64,000 nt of DNA from Zhaonella formicivorans (GCF_004353525.1 NZ_CP085524.1:372001-436000); one strand, 5' to 3'. Positions 10,651-20,095 are shown, counted from the stretch's first letter. Notes: generated by a model from the letters alone, not told the origin. Numbers and translations: made by a program.

Positions 10651-11393
10651 ATTTTAATTTTTGTAGTTTTTGTTATCTATTTAATTAAGCCATTGAAAGA
10701 TTTTCTGGGTGATCTCTGGTCACTGGGTTTGCCGTTTCCCGAAACACAAACAGCTTTCGGTTTTACCAACGAAGCGGCTAAAAAATACTCTTCAATTAAA
10801 ATGTTCACAGCACCAGGAACTTTAATCTTTTTGTCAGCTTTTCTTGCCTACCTCTTTTATCGTACTAAAAAGCTCTGGCCCGCTGGAGGTAGGGGGATGG
10901 TTGGCAATAGAGTGGTAAAACAGGCCATTGGGGCAACTGTGACTGTGCTCACTATGAGCATGATGGCCGTAGTGATGATGGAAACAGGAATGACAACTTA
11001 TTTGGCCCATGGCATGGCTAAATATACCGGCGCTCTTTATGCCGTTATTTCCCCGTTCATCGGTGTGCTAGGAGCTTTTATGACCGGCAGCAATACTAAC
11101 TCCAATATCCTATTTACCGGTCTGCAGCGCGAAGTGGCTACCTTGCTAGGCATTAGTCCCTTTGTGATCCTTGGCTTGCAGACGACCGGCGGGGCAATTG
11201 GCAATATGTTTTGCCCGATGAACGTTGCTTTGGGGACCGGGGTTACTGGTCAAGCCGGTCGGGAAGGTGATTGCTTAAAAGCCACTACGCTATATACTAT
11301 TGTGCAGTGCCTGGTTGTGGGTATTTTGGCGTGGCTAATGCTTTATGTCTTCTTCCCGGGTATCAAGTAACAACAAAAACTGGGGGTGGGTAC

Positions 11394-11570
11394 ATGGCTG
11401 AATCATTTAAAAAGAAATATAAACTCCAGGGTTTGGTTACTTCTGTGATTTTAATGTGGCTAGATTTTATAGTGATTTATTTGGGATTGATTAATGGAAA
11501 TTCCGCCCTAATGGCCGGCGGGATGGCTGTGATGCTTGGGGCAACAGCAATAGCATATTATTTTGGTTAG
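11394..11570 (+). CDS. Small membrane protein paired with LctP (copy 2)
   Basis: 58 residues from ATG 11394 (GGGGGTGGG before it). It repeats the layout of the protein at 4601: the segment SFKKKYKLQG, then VILMWLDFIVIYLGL and a second hydrophobic helix ending AIAYYFG. The polar N-terminal extension of copy 1 is missing. It starts 23 bases after the broken lctP, and its own frame is intact, so it may still be made or be decaying. Function as permease partner is inferred from pairing only. Confidence 0.7.
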   Translation: MAESFKKKYKLQGLVTSVILMWLDFIVIYLGLINGNSALMAGGMAVMLGATAIAYYFG

Positions 11571-11575
11571 GGGAC

Positions 11576-11600
11576 AACCGGGTTGTAAAACCCGGTTTGA
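11576..11600 (+). terminator. Probable terminator after the second lctP pair
   Basis: AACCGGG-ttgtaaaa-CCCGGTTT stem between two converging genes. The T-run behind it is weak (GATAATTTT), so it may serve either strand. Confidence 0.5.
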
Positions 11601-11605
11601 TAATT

Positions 11606-12781
11606 TTAAGCCACTTTTTCTGTAATAATGGCTTGAAATTTAAGAAATAATTCTTGGCTTAAATCATTATTCTCAACCATTTTTTCTATGATCTTTATTG
11701 CTTCCTCATGACTTAAACCAGCGCGGTAAGGTCGATCTTCTGTTAAAGCTGTATAGATGTCGGCAAATGCGATGATCTGATCTTCCTGGCTAAGGACAGT
11801 CAAACCTTCGGGGTACCCTGTGCCGTTTAATTTTTCATGGTGGTTGCCAGCCCAGTTTGCAATATCTTCCAAGCCTTTGACCTGCAATAAAATTTTTTTA
11901 GTGTAGTAAGTATGCTGTTTTATGATAGCAAATTCTTCGGATGAAAGCTTGCCTGGCTTTTCCAGAATTTCTCTAGGAACGATGAGCTTCCCTAAATCAT
12001 GCAGGTAGGCGGCTATGCCGATTTTTTTCAGCATTAATCCGTCATACCCCAACCCCGCTGCCAGTTTTTGTGCTACTTTAAAAAGCCCCAGTGAATGGTT
12101 GTGGGTGAATTTGCTCTTATTGTCAATAATACGGCTGAAAGCGTGAGCTATAACCTCAAATTCTTCAAAAGAAATATAAAGAGGCTGAGGTTGTATTTTG
12201 GATAAGCTGTAGTCCAGGTTGCGGTTCTCCAAATCCAGCCAAAACCTCTCCGTGGCGGCTAATACTAGGAATGCGTCTTTAAGCTCGGGGAAAACTGTTT
12301 TGCCGGAAAATTCTTGCACCCAGCCAATAATTTTCTCCCTGTTTATTGATTCCCCCAGATTTTCGCCTAACTGCAAGTCAATTTGGTCTGCCAGGTACAA
12401 AATTCGGGCACCTAAAGGAATTTCATTGCCGGAAAGTTTAAATGCGCCGGAACCGTTATAGTGTTCATGATGGTATTTAATCAGGGGGGAGATTTCCCCT
12501 AAAAAGGGTAGATCTTTAACTATTTCGGCCCCCAATTTGGCATGATCGTAGATCAAATGCCGCTGCGTGTGTACTTCTTTCAGACTATAAGCGTTAAGTT
12601 CCCCACTGGCGCCAATATCGTGTAATAGTCCGCCGTAGAAGCAGAGATGTTTTGGAAAGCCTACTGTTTCACCAAGTCGGGTGGCTATATAAGCAGTCCT
12701 TTTGGAATGTTCAAAGGTCCTTTCACCTGCCATGTCAAGGATTACAGAAAAAGCATTGCATATTTCGTTCAGCTGCAGCAT
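11606..12781 (-). CDS. HD-GYP domain protein, probable cyclic-di-GMP phosphodiesterase
   Basis: 391 residues with two HD-type domains. The N-terminal one has HSKRTAYIATRLGE and LLHDIGASGE; the C-terminal one has AAYLHDLGKL, the GYP-type stretch NHHEKLNGTGYP and FADIYTALTEDRPYR, which are the metal-binding and signature residues of HD-GYP phosphodiesterases. It would hydrolyse cyclic di-GMP in the cytoplasm. No sensor or membrane domain is seen. It converges on the small membrane protein gene and is not in an operon. Confidence 0.85.
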   Translation of the reverse strand: MLQLNEICNAFSVILDMAGERTFEHSKRTAYIATRLGETVGFPKHLCFYGGLLHDIGASGELNAYSLKEVHTQRHLIYDHAKLGAEIVKDLPFLGEISPLIKYHHEHYNGSGAFKLSGNEIPLGARILYLADQIDLQLGENLGESINREKIIGWVQEFSGKTVFPELKDAFLVLAATERFWLDLENRNLDYSLSKIQPQPLYISFEEFEVIAHAFSRIIDNKSKFTHNHSLGLFKVAQKLAAGLGYDGLMLKKIGIAAYLHDLGKLIVPREILEKPGKLSSEEFAIIKQHTYYTKKILLQVKGLEDIANWAGNHHEKLNGTGYPEGLTVLSQEDQIIAFADIYTALTEDRPYRAGLSHEEAIKIIEKMVENNDLSQELFLKFQAIITEKVA

Positions 12782-12993
12782 TTATTTTCACCTCATTTAT
12801 TATTTAACGAAGCTGCAGAAGTTACAGCAACAACCTGTCTTTATTATATCCCTAATAGAAAGCACGGCAACTCAAAATTTAGTAAATAATTGGCAACCAG
12901 AAAAAACTCTTGATTTTTGGTCGAACAGTGCAACAATAATAAATAAAATATTTAGCATTTGATAGTTAGAGGAAGGCGCGGAGGAAGGTGCCT

Positions 12994-13527
12994 ATGCTGA
13001 AGTTATGGCAGTTGTTTGTTGCTTTTTTCCGAGTAGGTATTTTAGGATTTGGAGGGGGACCGTCTTCCATCCCACTAGTTAAAATGGAAGTTGTAGATAA
13101 TTTTCAGTGGATGTCGCCAACTGAATTCTCTGAACTTCTTGCTCTGGCCAATGCGTTACCAGGTCCAATCGCCACTAAGTTGGCCGGTTACATTGGCTAT
13201 AAAGTAGCCGGTATATCCGGCTTGATCGTAGCCTTATCCGGTACTATTATGCCTTCATTACTAGCGTTGCTGCTAATTTTTAAATTTTGGGTCAAATATA
13301 AAAACCTGCCCGCCATAACCGGGATGACCAAGGCTATTTTACCGGTTGTAGGTGTCATGCTGGCCATTTTGGTCTATGAAACTTTTTTTAAATCCATATC
13401 AATTACCAGTCCATGGGTAAGTGCGGTCATTGGAATCATCAGCTTTATATTAATTAAAATTTTTAATGTCCATGATGTAATTGTGGTTATTCTGGCGTTA
13501 GCCTTTGGGGCAATAGCGCTTAAATAA
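12994..13527 (+). CDS. Chromate transporter, single CHR domain
   Basis: About 178 residues, hydrophobic, with the CHR-domain start FGGGPSSIPLVKMEVV and ALANALPGPIATKLAGYIGY. Short CHR proteins normally come as two adjacent genes of opposite membrane topology; here no partner is next to it. GAGGAAGG precedes; GTG 12988 is an alternative start. In anaerobes the natural substrate of such proteins is often unknown, so chromate efflux is only the family name. Confidence 0.8.
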   Translation: MLKLWQLFVAFFRVGILGFGGGPSSIPLVKMEVVDNFQWMSPTEFSELLALANALPGPIATKLAGYIGYKVAGISGLIVALSGTIMPSLLALLLIFKFWVKYKNLPAITGMTKAILPVVGVMLAILVYETFFKSISITSPWVSAVIGIISFILIKIFNVHDVIVVILALAFGAIALK

Positions 13528-13632
13528 GGCGGTTTAGCTTGAGCAGGATCAAAATGATTTTTCAAGAATGTACTATATAGGTTATAAATTAAGCTTGGCG
13601 CAAGCCAAGTTTTCTTCATGGAGGAGGCAGTT

Positions 13633-14808
13633 ATGACTAAGATTGACAGGGATAATTTAGTTCGCTTTTGCAGTGAATTGATTCAGCGTCCAAGCGTATC
13701 CGGGCAGGAACAAGAAGTGGCCCTGAGGGTGCAGACGGAAATGCGGCAGTTGGGTTTTGACGTGGTTTGGATTGACTCTTGGGGTAATGTTATCGGAAAA
13801 GTCTCAGGTAACGGGAATAAAAAAGTGCTTTTTAATGCCCACATGGATACTGTAGATGTTTCAAACCAGGAGCAGTGGTCTTACCCTCCCTTTGGCGGTG
13901 TGATTGAACAAGGCAGGATTTATGGACGGGGAGCATCAGACATGAAAGGAGCCCTGGCGGCAATGATTTATGCCGCCAAGGAGCTAATTAAAGATAAGCA
14001 TAAATTAAGCGGCGATGTGTATATAGCGGGCATTGTCTACGAGGAGATTTTTGAAGGAGTAGCTTTTGGCAACGTGCTGGACCAGGTGAATCCAGACTAT
14101 GTAATTATTGGTGAGGCTTCCGAGCTCAATTTGAAAATCGGGCAAAGGGGCAGAGCGGAAATTTCCTTGACTGCTTTTGGGAAAAATGCCCACTCGGCTA
14201 ATCCTAAAGTAGGATATAATGCGGTCTATGCTATGCTGAAGGCTGTGCAAAAGATAATGGAACTCAAGCTTCCAAAGCATCAATTTTTAGGTGAAGCAAT
14301 AATCGAATTAACCGATATCATCTCCTATCCTTTCCCGGGGGCCTCTGTTGTCCCTGATTTCTGTAAAGCAACCTTTGACCGCAGGTTATTGGTTGGGGAA
14401 AAGCCTGAGGGAGTGTTGGCGCAAATTGAGGCAATAATGGATGAACTGCGCCGGGAGGATATTCAATTTAAGGCAAAGGTGGAATACACCCGGGGTCGAG
14501 GAACTACTTATACCGGTAGTATCATTGAAAGCACCAGGTTTTTCCCCGCATGGCTCATGGAGGAGCATAGCGAAATTGTGCAGAAGTCGCTCCAAGCGTT
14601 GCGATCCGCAGGATTAAACCCGGAAATATCCAAATACTCTTTTTGCACCGACGGCAGTCAAAGCGCAGGGATCCGAAACATACCCACCGTTGGTTTCGGC
14701 CCTTCCAGGGAGGAACTGGCCCATGTAGTGGATGAATACATAGAAATCGATCAGATGGAGCAAGCTGCTTTAGGCTACTACTGGCTGGCACAAAAACTGC
14801 TTAGTTGA
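13633..14808 (+). CDS. M20 family metallohydrolase, YgeY-like
   Basis: 391 residues from ATG 13633 (GGAGGAGG before it). M20 motifs: NAHMDTVDV (metal His and Asp), GRGASDMKGALAA (bridging Asp), GIVYEEIFEG (catalytic and metal Glu), and late FCTDGSQSAG. The sequence is closest in feel to the YgeY group linked to selenium-dependent purine and amino acid metabolism, and to ArgE/DapE deacylases. The substrate may be an N-acyl or carbamoyl amino acid. It lies just before the lysine fermentation locus but converges on crotonase, so it is not cotranscribed with it. Confidence 0.8.
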   Translation: MTKIDRDNLVRFCSELIQRPSVSGQEQEVALRVQTEMRQLGFDVVWIDSWGNVIGKVSGNGNKKVLFNAHMDTVDVSNQEQWSYPPFGGVIEQGRIYGRGASDMKGALAAMIYAAKELIKDKHKLSGDVYIAGIVYEEIFEGVAFGNVLDQVNPDYVIIGEASELNLKIGQRGRAEISLTAFGKNAHSANPKVGYNAVYAMLKAVQKIMELKLPKHQFLGEAIIELTDIISYPFPGASVVPDFCKATFDRRLLVGEKPEGVLAQIEAIMDELRREDIQFKAKVEYTRGRGTTYTGSIIESTRFFPAWLMEEHSEIVQKSLQALRSAGLNPEISKYSFCTDGSQSAGIRNIPTVGFGPSREELAHVVDEYIEIDQMEQAALGYYWLAQKLLS

Positions 14809-14820
14809 AACAGCAATAAG

Positions 14821-15597
14821 CTATTTTCCGGTAAAAACGGGCTTGCGTTTGGCTAAAAAAGATTCCATGCCTTCCTTTTGATCCGCGGTAGCAAAACAAG
14901 CTGAAAAATATGATGCTTCGGCCTGCAAGCCCTGTTCCAGTAGAAGTTGTGCGTTGTAATTAATAGCTTGTTTGGCTTGGGTTAAGGCGAAAGGCGCCAG
15001 GTTAGCAAGATTCACGGCCCATTCATAGGCGGCACTCTGGGCTAGTCCGTAGGCTACAACCTTATGAACCAGACCTAATGAGTAAGCTTCATCGGCTGTT
15101 ATTTTTTTGCCTGTAAGAATTAGTTCTTTAGCTTTAGCTATACCTAAAAGCTGAGTTAGGCGTTGAGTTCCGCCAAAACCGGGAATAACGCCAAGGGAAA
15201 CTTCAGGTTGGCTGAAGACCGCGTTGGCTGAGGCTATGCGCAAATCACAAGCCAGTGCTAACTCACACCCACCTCCTAAAGCATACCCGTTGATAGCGGC
15301 AATCACCGGCTGAGGCAAATCTGTTAACTTTTGCAGTACATGTTGACCGTAACAGGAAAACTTAAAAGCTTCTTCGGGACTTAAGGGCAGCATTTCTTTA
15401 ATATCGGCGCCGGCAATAAAAGCTTTTTCTCCTGCACCTGTTACAATTACAACCCGCGTATTTGGATCTGTGGCTATAGTATCTAAAACGTTTTCCAACT
15501 CCAGCAGCATTTCCGTATTTATGGCATTTAGTGCCTCAGGCCTGTTAAAGGTTAAAGTTGTAACCTGTTCTTCTTTTTTCACTAAGATATAGGCCAT
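14821..15597 (-). CDS. crt: Enoyl-CoA hydratase (crotonase)
   Basis: 258 residues, the usual crotonase length. The oxyanion-hole stretches AFIAGADIKEM and GYALGGGCELALACDLRIAS are present with the catalytic Glu region VSLGVIPGFGGTQRL. It hydrates crotonyl-CoA to 3-hydroxybutyryl-CoA. It is divergent from the thiolase gene, and its 337-base upstream region is shared with the first sigma-54 promoter, which points the other way. Crotonyl-CoA is the product of Kal in the lysine pathway, so this enzyme would feed it to Hbd and thiolase. Confidence 0.9.
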   Translation of the reverse strand: MAYILVKKEEQVTTLTFNRPEALNAINTEMLLELENVLDTIATDPNTRVVIVTGAGEKAFIAGADIKEMLPLSPEEAFKFSCYGQHVLQKLTDLPQPVIAAINGYALGGGCELALACDLRIASANAVFSQPEVSLGVIPGFGGTQRLTQLLGIAKAKELILTGKKITADEAYSLGLVHKVVAYGLAQSAAYEWAVNLANLAPFALTQAKQAINYNAQLLLEQGLQAEASYFSACFATADQKEGMESFLAKRKPVFTGK

Positions 15598-15712
15598 TTC
15601 TTTCCCCCCGCTTTCAGCTTATCCATTAAATGGTATTGTGCTTTGTTTTTAAATATAACTGGAAAAAACTATCAGGTCAATTCCCCCGGTAAATTGTTTT
15701 GCCATGATTAAT

Positions 15713-15728
15713 TGCCTAATATTTGGCA
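15713..15728 (+). promoter_or_regulatory. Proposed activator site (TGCC-N8-GGCA) for the thiolase operon
   Basis: TGCCTAATATTTGGCA, a perfect match to a palindrome shared by all four sigma-54-type promoter regions of the lysine locus. It lies about 140 bases before the promoter element, a normal distance for an enhancer site. Confidence 0.6.
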
Positions 15729-15868
15729 TTATACTGCTCATTATTCGGCGTGGTTCCGATATGCCTTTGCAAATTTGCGGCAGCGAACTGCTGCTGAATT
15801 TTTGTCAGTATTAAGAAATTTTGTGATAGCAATTTAAATATAGCCGAGTACCTTGGGGAGATGCCGTA

Positions 15869-15884
15869 TGGTATGAATCTTGCA
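15869..15884 (+). promoter_or_regulatory. Sigma-54 promoter of the thl-hbd-kdd-kam operon
   Basis: TGGTATGAATCTTGCA: GG and GC separated by exactly 10 bases, with the preferred TTGCA at -12. It is 50 bases before the thiolase start. A sigma-54 activator is encoded in the operon. Confidence 0.75.
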
Positions 15885-15934
15885 TGGAAATTGGTTAAGA
15901 TTTTTTAAAAAATTAAGAGAATGGGGGAATGGGT

Positions 15935-17113
15935 ATGGCCAAGCCGGTTATTGTTAGTGCAGTGCGTACGGCAATTGGCGGGTACGGAGGCAGCCTCAAA
16001 GACATTGACGCTGTTGATTTGGGGGCAACAGTTATTGCTGAAGCCTGTGCGAGGGCTAATCTGTTGCCGGAAATGGTTGATGAGGTCATTTTGGGCAATG
16101 TACTGCAGGCAGGACTGGGGCAAAACGCAGCTCGTCAAGCGGCCATAAAGGCTAAACTGCCTGTGGAAGTCCCTGCCATGACGGTCAATAAGGTGTGCGC
16201 TTCAGGACTGAAAGCGGTGGCTTTAGCAGCTCAAGCTGTGCAAGCGGAAGAAGCGGAAATAGTGGTTGCCGGAGGCACTGAAAATATGAGCCGGGCTCCG
16301 TATTTGCTGCACACTGCCCGTTGGGGACAGCGAATGGGCGATGGATGGCTGGTTGACGGCATGATTAAAGACGGATTGTGGTGCGCCTTTGGTGACTATC
16401 ATATGGGGATGACGGCAGAAAAGGTGGCAGAGCGCTATAACATTTCCCGGGAAGAACAGGACGCATTTGCTTTGGAAAGCCAGCGTAAGGCTAAAATGGC
16501 CCGGCAAAAAGGTTTTTTTGCCGGAGAAATTGTGCCTGTTTCCATTCCCCAGAAGAAAGGGGAGCCGGTTATATTTTCGCAAGATGAATATCCCAGACCG
16601 GATTCATCGTTAGAAAAGCTGGCAAGTCTGAAACCCGCTTTTCTTAATGGAGGTACGGTAACTGCAGGGAATGCTTCCGGTATTAATGACGGGGCTGCAG
16701 CATTAGTCGTCATGTCTGAAGAACGGGCCCGGCAGTTGGGTTTAACACCTTTGGCCAGCATAGTCGCTTATGCATCCAGCGGGGTCGAGCCGGAGGTGAT
16801 GGGAGTGGGGCCTGTGCCGGCTGTCACAAAATGCCTGGCCAAAGCAGGCTGGACGCTGGAAGATGTGGACTATATAGAGGCTAACGAGGCCTTTGCTGCG
16901 CAAAGCATAGCAGTTGGCATGGAATTAGGATGGGACTGGCAAAAAGTTAACGTGTGGGGGGGCGCAATTGCCCTAGGGCATCCTATAGGCGCAAGTGGGG
17001 CCCGTATCCTGGTAACTCTGCTCAGTATCCTTAAGATTAAAGGAGGCAGCCGTGGTCTGGCAACACTTTGTGTAGGCGGCGGACAAGGGATGGCTTTACT
17101 GGTGGAGAGGTGA
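15935..17113 (+). CDS. Acetyl-CoA C-acetyltransferase (thiolase)
   Basis: 392 residues, the standard thiolase length, from ATG 15935 (GGGGG before; ATG 15929 is in frame). Active-site Cys in [11 protein letters not shown] (near 88), NEAFAAQ with the His-side region, and the C-terminal CVGGGQG carrying the second Cys. It splits acetoacetyl-CoA into two acetyl-CoA. First gene of the sigma-54-controlled operon; acetoacetyl-CoA comes from the CoA-transferase AtoDA acting on acetoacetate released by Kce, and from Hbd. Overlaps the alternative upstream start of hbd. Confidence 0.93.
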   Translation: MAKPVIVSAVRTAIGGYGGSLKDIDAVDLGATVIAEACARANLLPEMVDEVILGNVLQAGLGQNAARQAAIKAKLPVEVPAMTVNKVCASGLKAVALAAQAVQAEEAEIVVAGGTENMSRAPYLLHTARWGQRMGDGWLVDGMIKDGLWCAFGDYHMGMTAEKVAERYNISREEQDAFALESQRKAKMARQKGFFAGEIVPVSIPQKKGEPVIFSQDEYPRPDSSLEKLASLKPAFLNGGTVTAGNASGINDGAAALVVMSEERARQLGLTPLASIVAYASSGVEPEVMGVGPVPAVTKCLAKAGWTLEDVDYIEANEAFAAQSIAVGMELGWDWQKVNVWGGAIALGHPIGASGARILVTLLSILKIKGGSRGLATLCVGGGQGMALLVER

Positions 17114-17118
17114 AAAAG

Positions 17119-17964
17119 TTGGCAGAGAGCGTTTTTATAGCAGGTGCGGGACAGATGGGCAGCGGCATCGCTCAGGTTACCGTTCAGGCTGGGTATTACG
17201 TTACGCTTTATGATGTTTCGCAAAAGGCTTTAGAGAAAGCCCGGGCCAAGATAGAGCAGAGCTGGGGGAAACTGCTTGCCAAAGAAAAAATAACCATACG
17301 GCAGGCAGAACAATTTGCCCAAAATATACAGTTCAGTGATACCCCGGTCAACGCGGCTTCTGCTTTTCTGGTAATTGAAGCAGTCAACGAAGATCAGCAG
17401 TTGAAAAGGCAAATTTTTCAAGAATTAGGGGGGATTTGTTCAGAGAAAACAATTATGGCCAGTAACACATCTTCATTTTCCATCACCTGTTTGGCAGCAG
17501 CTTATAAGCACAGTTGCAATTTGATCGGGCTGCACTTTATGAACCCTGTTCCGGTAATGGAACTTGTAGAAGTGATTAAAGGTGAAAGGACTGCCGATTG
17601 GGTTTATGAACGGGCTGTACAATTTGTACGGGAGCTGGGCAAAGAACCGGTAACTGTGCAGGATTATCCCGGCTTCGTCTTAAACAGACTTTTGCTTTTA
17701 ATGATCAATGAAGCCGTATATGGACTGATGGAAGGAGTTGCTGCGGCAGAAGATATTGATCGGGTGATGAAACTCGGGGCAAGGCACCCTATGGGGCCTC
17801 TGGCGCTGGCCGATTTAATCGGGTTGGATACTTGCCTGGCAATTCTTGAGACATTGTACAACGGCTTTGGGGATCCCAAATACCGGCCTTGTCCCCTCCT
17901 TAAACGCATGGTTAACGCCGGGTATCTCGGGCAGAAGAGCGGGCAAGGTTTTTTCAGCTATTAG
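17119..17964 (+). CDS. hbd: 3-hydroxybutyryl-CoA dehydrogenase
   Basis: 281 residues, as usual for Hbd, if TTG 17119 is the start (GGAGAGG eight bases before); GTG 17110 is an alternative. N-terminal NAD fold FIAGAGQMGSGIAQ, catalytic His in LIGLHFMNPVPVMELVEVI, and C-terminal helical domain with YPGFVLNRLLLLMINEA. It interconverts 3-hydroxybutyryl-CoA and acetoacetyl-CoA. Immediately after thiolase. With crotonase it makes an oxidative route from crotonyl-CoA to acetyl-CoA. TAG stop. Confidence 0.92.
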   Translation: MAESVFIAGAGQMGSGIAQVTVQAGYYVTLYDVSQKALEKARAKIEQSWGKLLAKEKITIRQAEQFAQNIQFSDTPVNAASAFLVIEAVNEDQQLKRQIFQELGGICSEKTIMASNTSSFSITCLAAAYKHSCNLIGLHFMNPVPVMELVEVIKGERTADWVYERAVQFVRELGKEPVTVQDYPGFVLNRLLLLMINEAVYGLMEGVAAAEDIDRVMKLGARHPMGPLALADLIGLDTCLAILETLYNGFGDPKYRPCPLLKRMVNAGYLGQKSGQGFFSY

Positions 17965-18030
17965 GCATGAATTTTATAGCAAGGCAGGATTATTATGGGA
18001 AAATGTGTAATATCTTAGGAGGTTGGGGAA

Positions 18031-19071
18031 GTGGCAAAAAACGGATGCCCTTATGGAACACACCGGGTCTTGGAACCTAAAGGGGTTTTACCGCAGCAAG
18101 CATGGAAAATAGATAATAACATGGAAATTTACGATAATGAACTGCTCATTGATGTTGATACACTTAACATAGATGCGGCCAGTTTCACGCAAATTAAAAA
18201 GCAAGCTAACAGCAAACCGGAAGTAATGGCACAGATGATGTTGGACATTGTAGCAAGGCGGGGAAAACACCATAACCCTGTAACAGGCTCCGGAGGAATG
18301 TTGATGGGGACTGTACGCCAAATCGGAACCGCTTGGGCAGGAAAAACTCCAGTTAAGGTAGGGGACAGAATAGCTACTTTGGTTTCCCTGTCTTTAACCC
18401 CATTGAAAATCGAAAAAATAAAAGCAATTCATCTGGAGAAAGAACAGGTAGAAGTAGATGCACAGGCGATTCTGTTCTCCAGCGGAATTTACGCCGTTTT
18501 ACCCCAGGACATGTCTCCTAACCTGGCACTGGCTATCTTAGATGTTGCGGGAGCGCCGGCCCAAACAGCCCATCTGGTAAAGCCTGGTCAAACAGTCCTG
18601 ATAATAGGCGGCGGAGGAAAGTCTGGAATGCTTTGCCTGTACGAAGCAAGGAAAAGGGCAGGAATTACCGGAAAAGTTATCGGTATGGGTTCAGGTGAAG
18701 CAAGTTGTGCCCGCATGCGGAGCTTAGGGTTGGCGGATGCTGTAATCCAAGCAGATGCCACTGATCCGCTGAAAGTCATGAGAGCGGTTGCAGAGCTGAC
18801 CGGTGGTCAGATGGCAGATGTTACAATCAACTGTGTCAACATCCCCGGTACGGAAATGGGTTCAATTATGGCAACCAAAGACGGAGGAACAGTTTATTTC
18901 TTTAGTATGGCAACAAGCTTTACTGCAGCAGCCCTGGGAGCTGAAGGGATAGGCAAGGATGTAACTATGTTGATTGGCAACGGGTATTGCAAGGATCATG
19001 CCGAAGTTGCTTTGCAAACCGTACGGGAGTGTGCGGCCCTCAGACAAATATTCCAGGAAATGTACGCTTAA
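18031..19071 (+). CDS. kdd: L-erythro-3,5-diaminohexanoate dehydrogenase
   Basis: 346 residues, GTG start after AGGAGG. MAKNGCPYGTHRVLEPKG at the N terminus and a central nucleotide-binding GGGGKSGMLCLYEARKR are typical of Kdd, which oxidatively deaminates 3,5-diaminohexanoate to 3-keto-5-aminohexanoate with NAD(P). The middle is related to zinc-free medium-chain dehydrogenases. Flanked by hbd and the KamB-like gene and followed by KamDE, so the assignment is supported by both sequence and context. Confidence 0.92.
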   Translation: MAKNGCPYGTHRVLEPKGVLPQQAWKIDNNMEIYDNELLIDVDTLNIDAASFTQIKKQANSKPEVMAQMMLDIVARRGKHHNPVTGSGGMLMGTVRQIGTAWAGKTPVKVGDRIATLVSLSLTPLKIEKIKAIHLEKEQVEVDAQAILFSSGIYAVLPQDMSPNLALAILDVAGAPAQTAHLVKPGQTVLIIGGGGKSGMLCLYEARKRAGITGKVIGMGSGEASCARMRSLGLADAVIQADATDPLKVMRAVAELTGGQMADVTINCVNIPGTEMGSIMATKDGGTVYFFSMATSFTAAALGAEGIGKDVTMLIGNGYCKDHAEVALQTVRECAALRQIFQEMYA

Positions 19072-19072
19072 A

Positions 19073-20095
19073 ATGTTTGAACCTCTCGAATTTTCCAGGG
19101 GAGGAAGCATTGCTGTTATTGGAATGGCCAAAAATACAGGTAAAACAGTTACATTAAACTTCCTCTTGAAAATTTTACAACAGCAGGGGCGGCGTGTAGG
19201 TTTAACATCCATTGGTCTTGACGGTGAACGTTACGATGTTTTAACTAAATTGCCAAAACCTTCTATTATTGTCCATCCGGGGACTTTAGTTGCGACAGCC
19301 GAACGTGCGTTAGAAAATATGGAATGCTGGGAAAAATTGCAACATACTGAAATTTTAACTCCTTTGGGAGAGGTGTTAATTGTCCGGGCAAAGGCTATAA
19401 CCTCAGTTGTTGCAGCCGGGCCCGGCACAAACCGGCAATTAAAAGTAGTGCTGAGTTTACTTGCCGCCTGGGGAGCGGAATGCATATTAATAGACGGTGC
19501 CTTTGACCGGCAATCTTCCGCCGATCCGCTTATTTGCAAGCAGGTTATTCTGGCTACCGGAGCATCCTATAGCACTGATTTGCAGCAGTTGATCAGTGTA
19601 ACCAAGTGCCGGGTTGAACAGCTACAACTGCCTGCATGCCAGAGCTTTTATCGCCAAATTATGCGGAGCAACACTTCCAAGCTGTCGTTTTTAGTTGATG
19701 CGGTTTTACGGGAGGTTCCCGTTGCTACTACTCTGCTTGGTAAAACCGAATGGTTACAGTTGATTACCCAAAAGGCGGAGGTATTACTGGTGAAAGGAGC
19801 GGTAGGGGACGGGTTGGGTGAAGCACTGCTCTGTACTAATCATCCTCCGGCGGTTATAGTTCAAGACGGCAGCAAAATATTTATCAATTGTGGATTATGG
19901 CGAGAGCTTAAAAGTAAAAAAATTATTTTTCAAGTTGAACAGCCAATTAATTTATTAGGAGTAACAGTTAACCCGGTTTTACCCGGCGGCAAAAGCTTGG
20001 ATCCTGATGAACTGCTTGCCGGGATGGGTAAAGCTTTATACCCATTACCTGTTGTGGATATAATGCGTGAAGTGCAGTATGAACAGACCAATTGA
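19073..20095 (+). CDS. kamB: KamB-like P-loop ATPase, lysine 5,6-aminomutase reactivation factor
   Basis: 340 residues from ATG 19073, one base after the kdd stop codon (a longer in-frame start inside kdd lacks a ribosome site). A P-loop, GMAKNTGKT, is near residue 18, and LIDGAFDRQ near residue 140 looks like a Walker B-type segment. In lysine-fermenting clostridia a gene named kamB lies beside kdd and kamDE and is thought, with the MutS-like KamC, to reactivate the B12 enzyme. No kamC is in this window. Function is inferred from family and position. Confidence 0.65.
   Translation: MFEPLEFSRGGSIAVIGMAKNTGKTVTLNFLLKILQQQGRRVGLTSIGLDGERYDVLTKLPKPSIIVHPGTLVATAERALENMECWEKLQHTEILTPLGEVLIVRAKAITSVVAAGPGTNRQLKVVLSLLAAWGAECILIDGAFDRQSSADPLICKQVILATGASYSTDLQQLISVTKCRVEQLQLPACQSFYRQIMRSNTSKLSFLVDAVLREVPVATTLLGKTEWLQLITQKAEVLLVKGAVGDGLGEALLCTNHPPAVIVQDGSKIFINCGLWRELKSKKIIFQVEQPINLLGVTVNPVLPGGKSLDPDELLAGMGKALYPLPVVDIMREVQYEQTN

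Larger units (their letters stand above)
8126..11370 (+). pseudogene. lctP: Second lactate permease (lctP paralogue), split by an IS110-type element
   Basis: Codons 1-291 (8126-8998, GTG start after GAGGGGAGG) and codons 292-530 (10651-11370) align along their length with the intact LctP at 2993. Joined at TTATTTT/ATTTTAATT they restore an open frame of 531 codons including stop, the same as the intact copy. The insertion falls in a transmembrane helix (after FSAYF, before ILIFVVF). Neither piece shows other damage, so the disruption is recent. The 5' piece now ends at a TAA at 9059 inside the element after about 20 foreign residues; the protein is presumably inactive. Confidence 0.9.
15598..15934. 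other. Divergent control region between crotonase and the lysine operon
   Basis: 337 non-coding bases. It holds a TGCC-N8-GGCA palindrome (15713) and a sigma-54 promoter (15869) for the thiolase side. I found no sigma-54 element pointing toward crotonase. Confidence 0.7.

Noticed and set aside
15726-15738. Possible second sigma-54 element (GGCATTATACTGC) near thiolase
   Set aside because: Spacing is 9, and it overlaps the proposed activator palindrome; the 15869 element is better.
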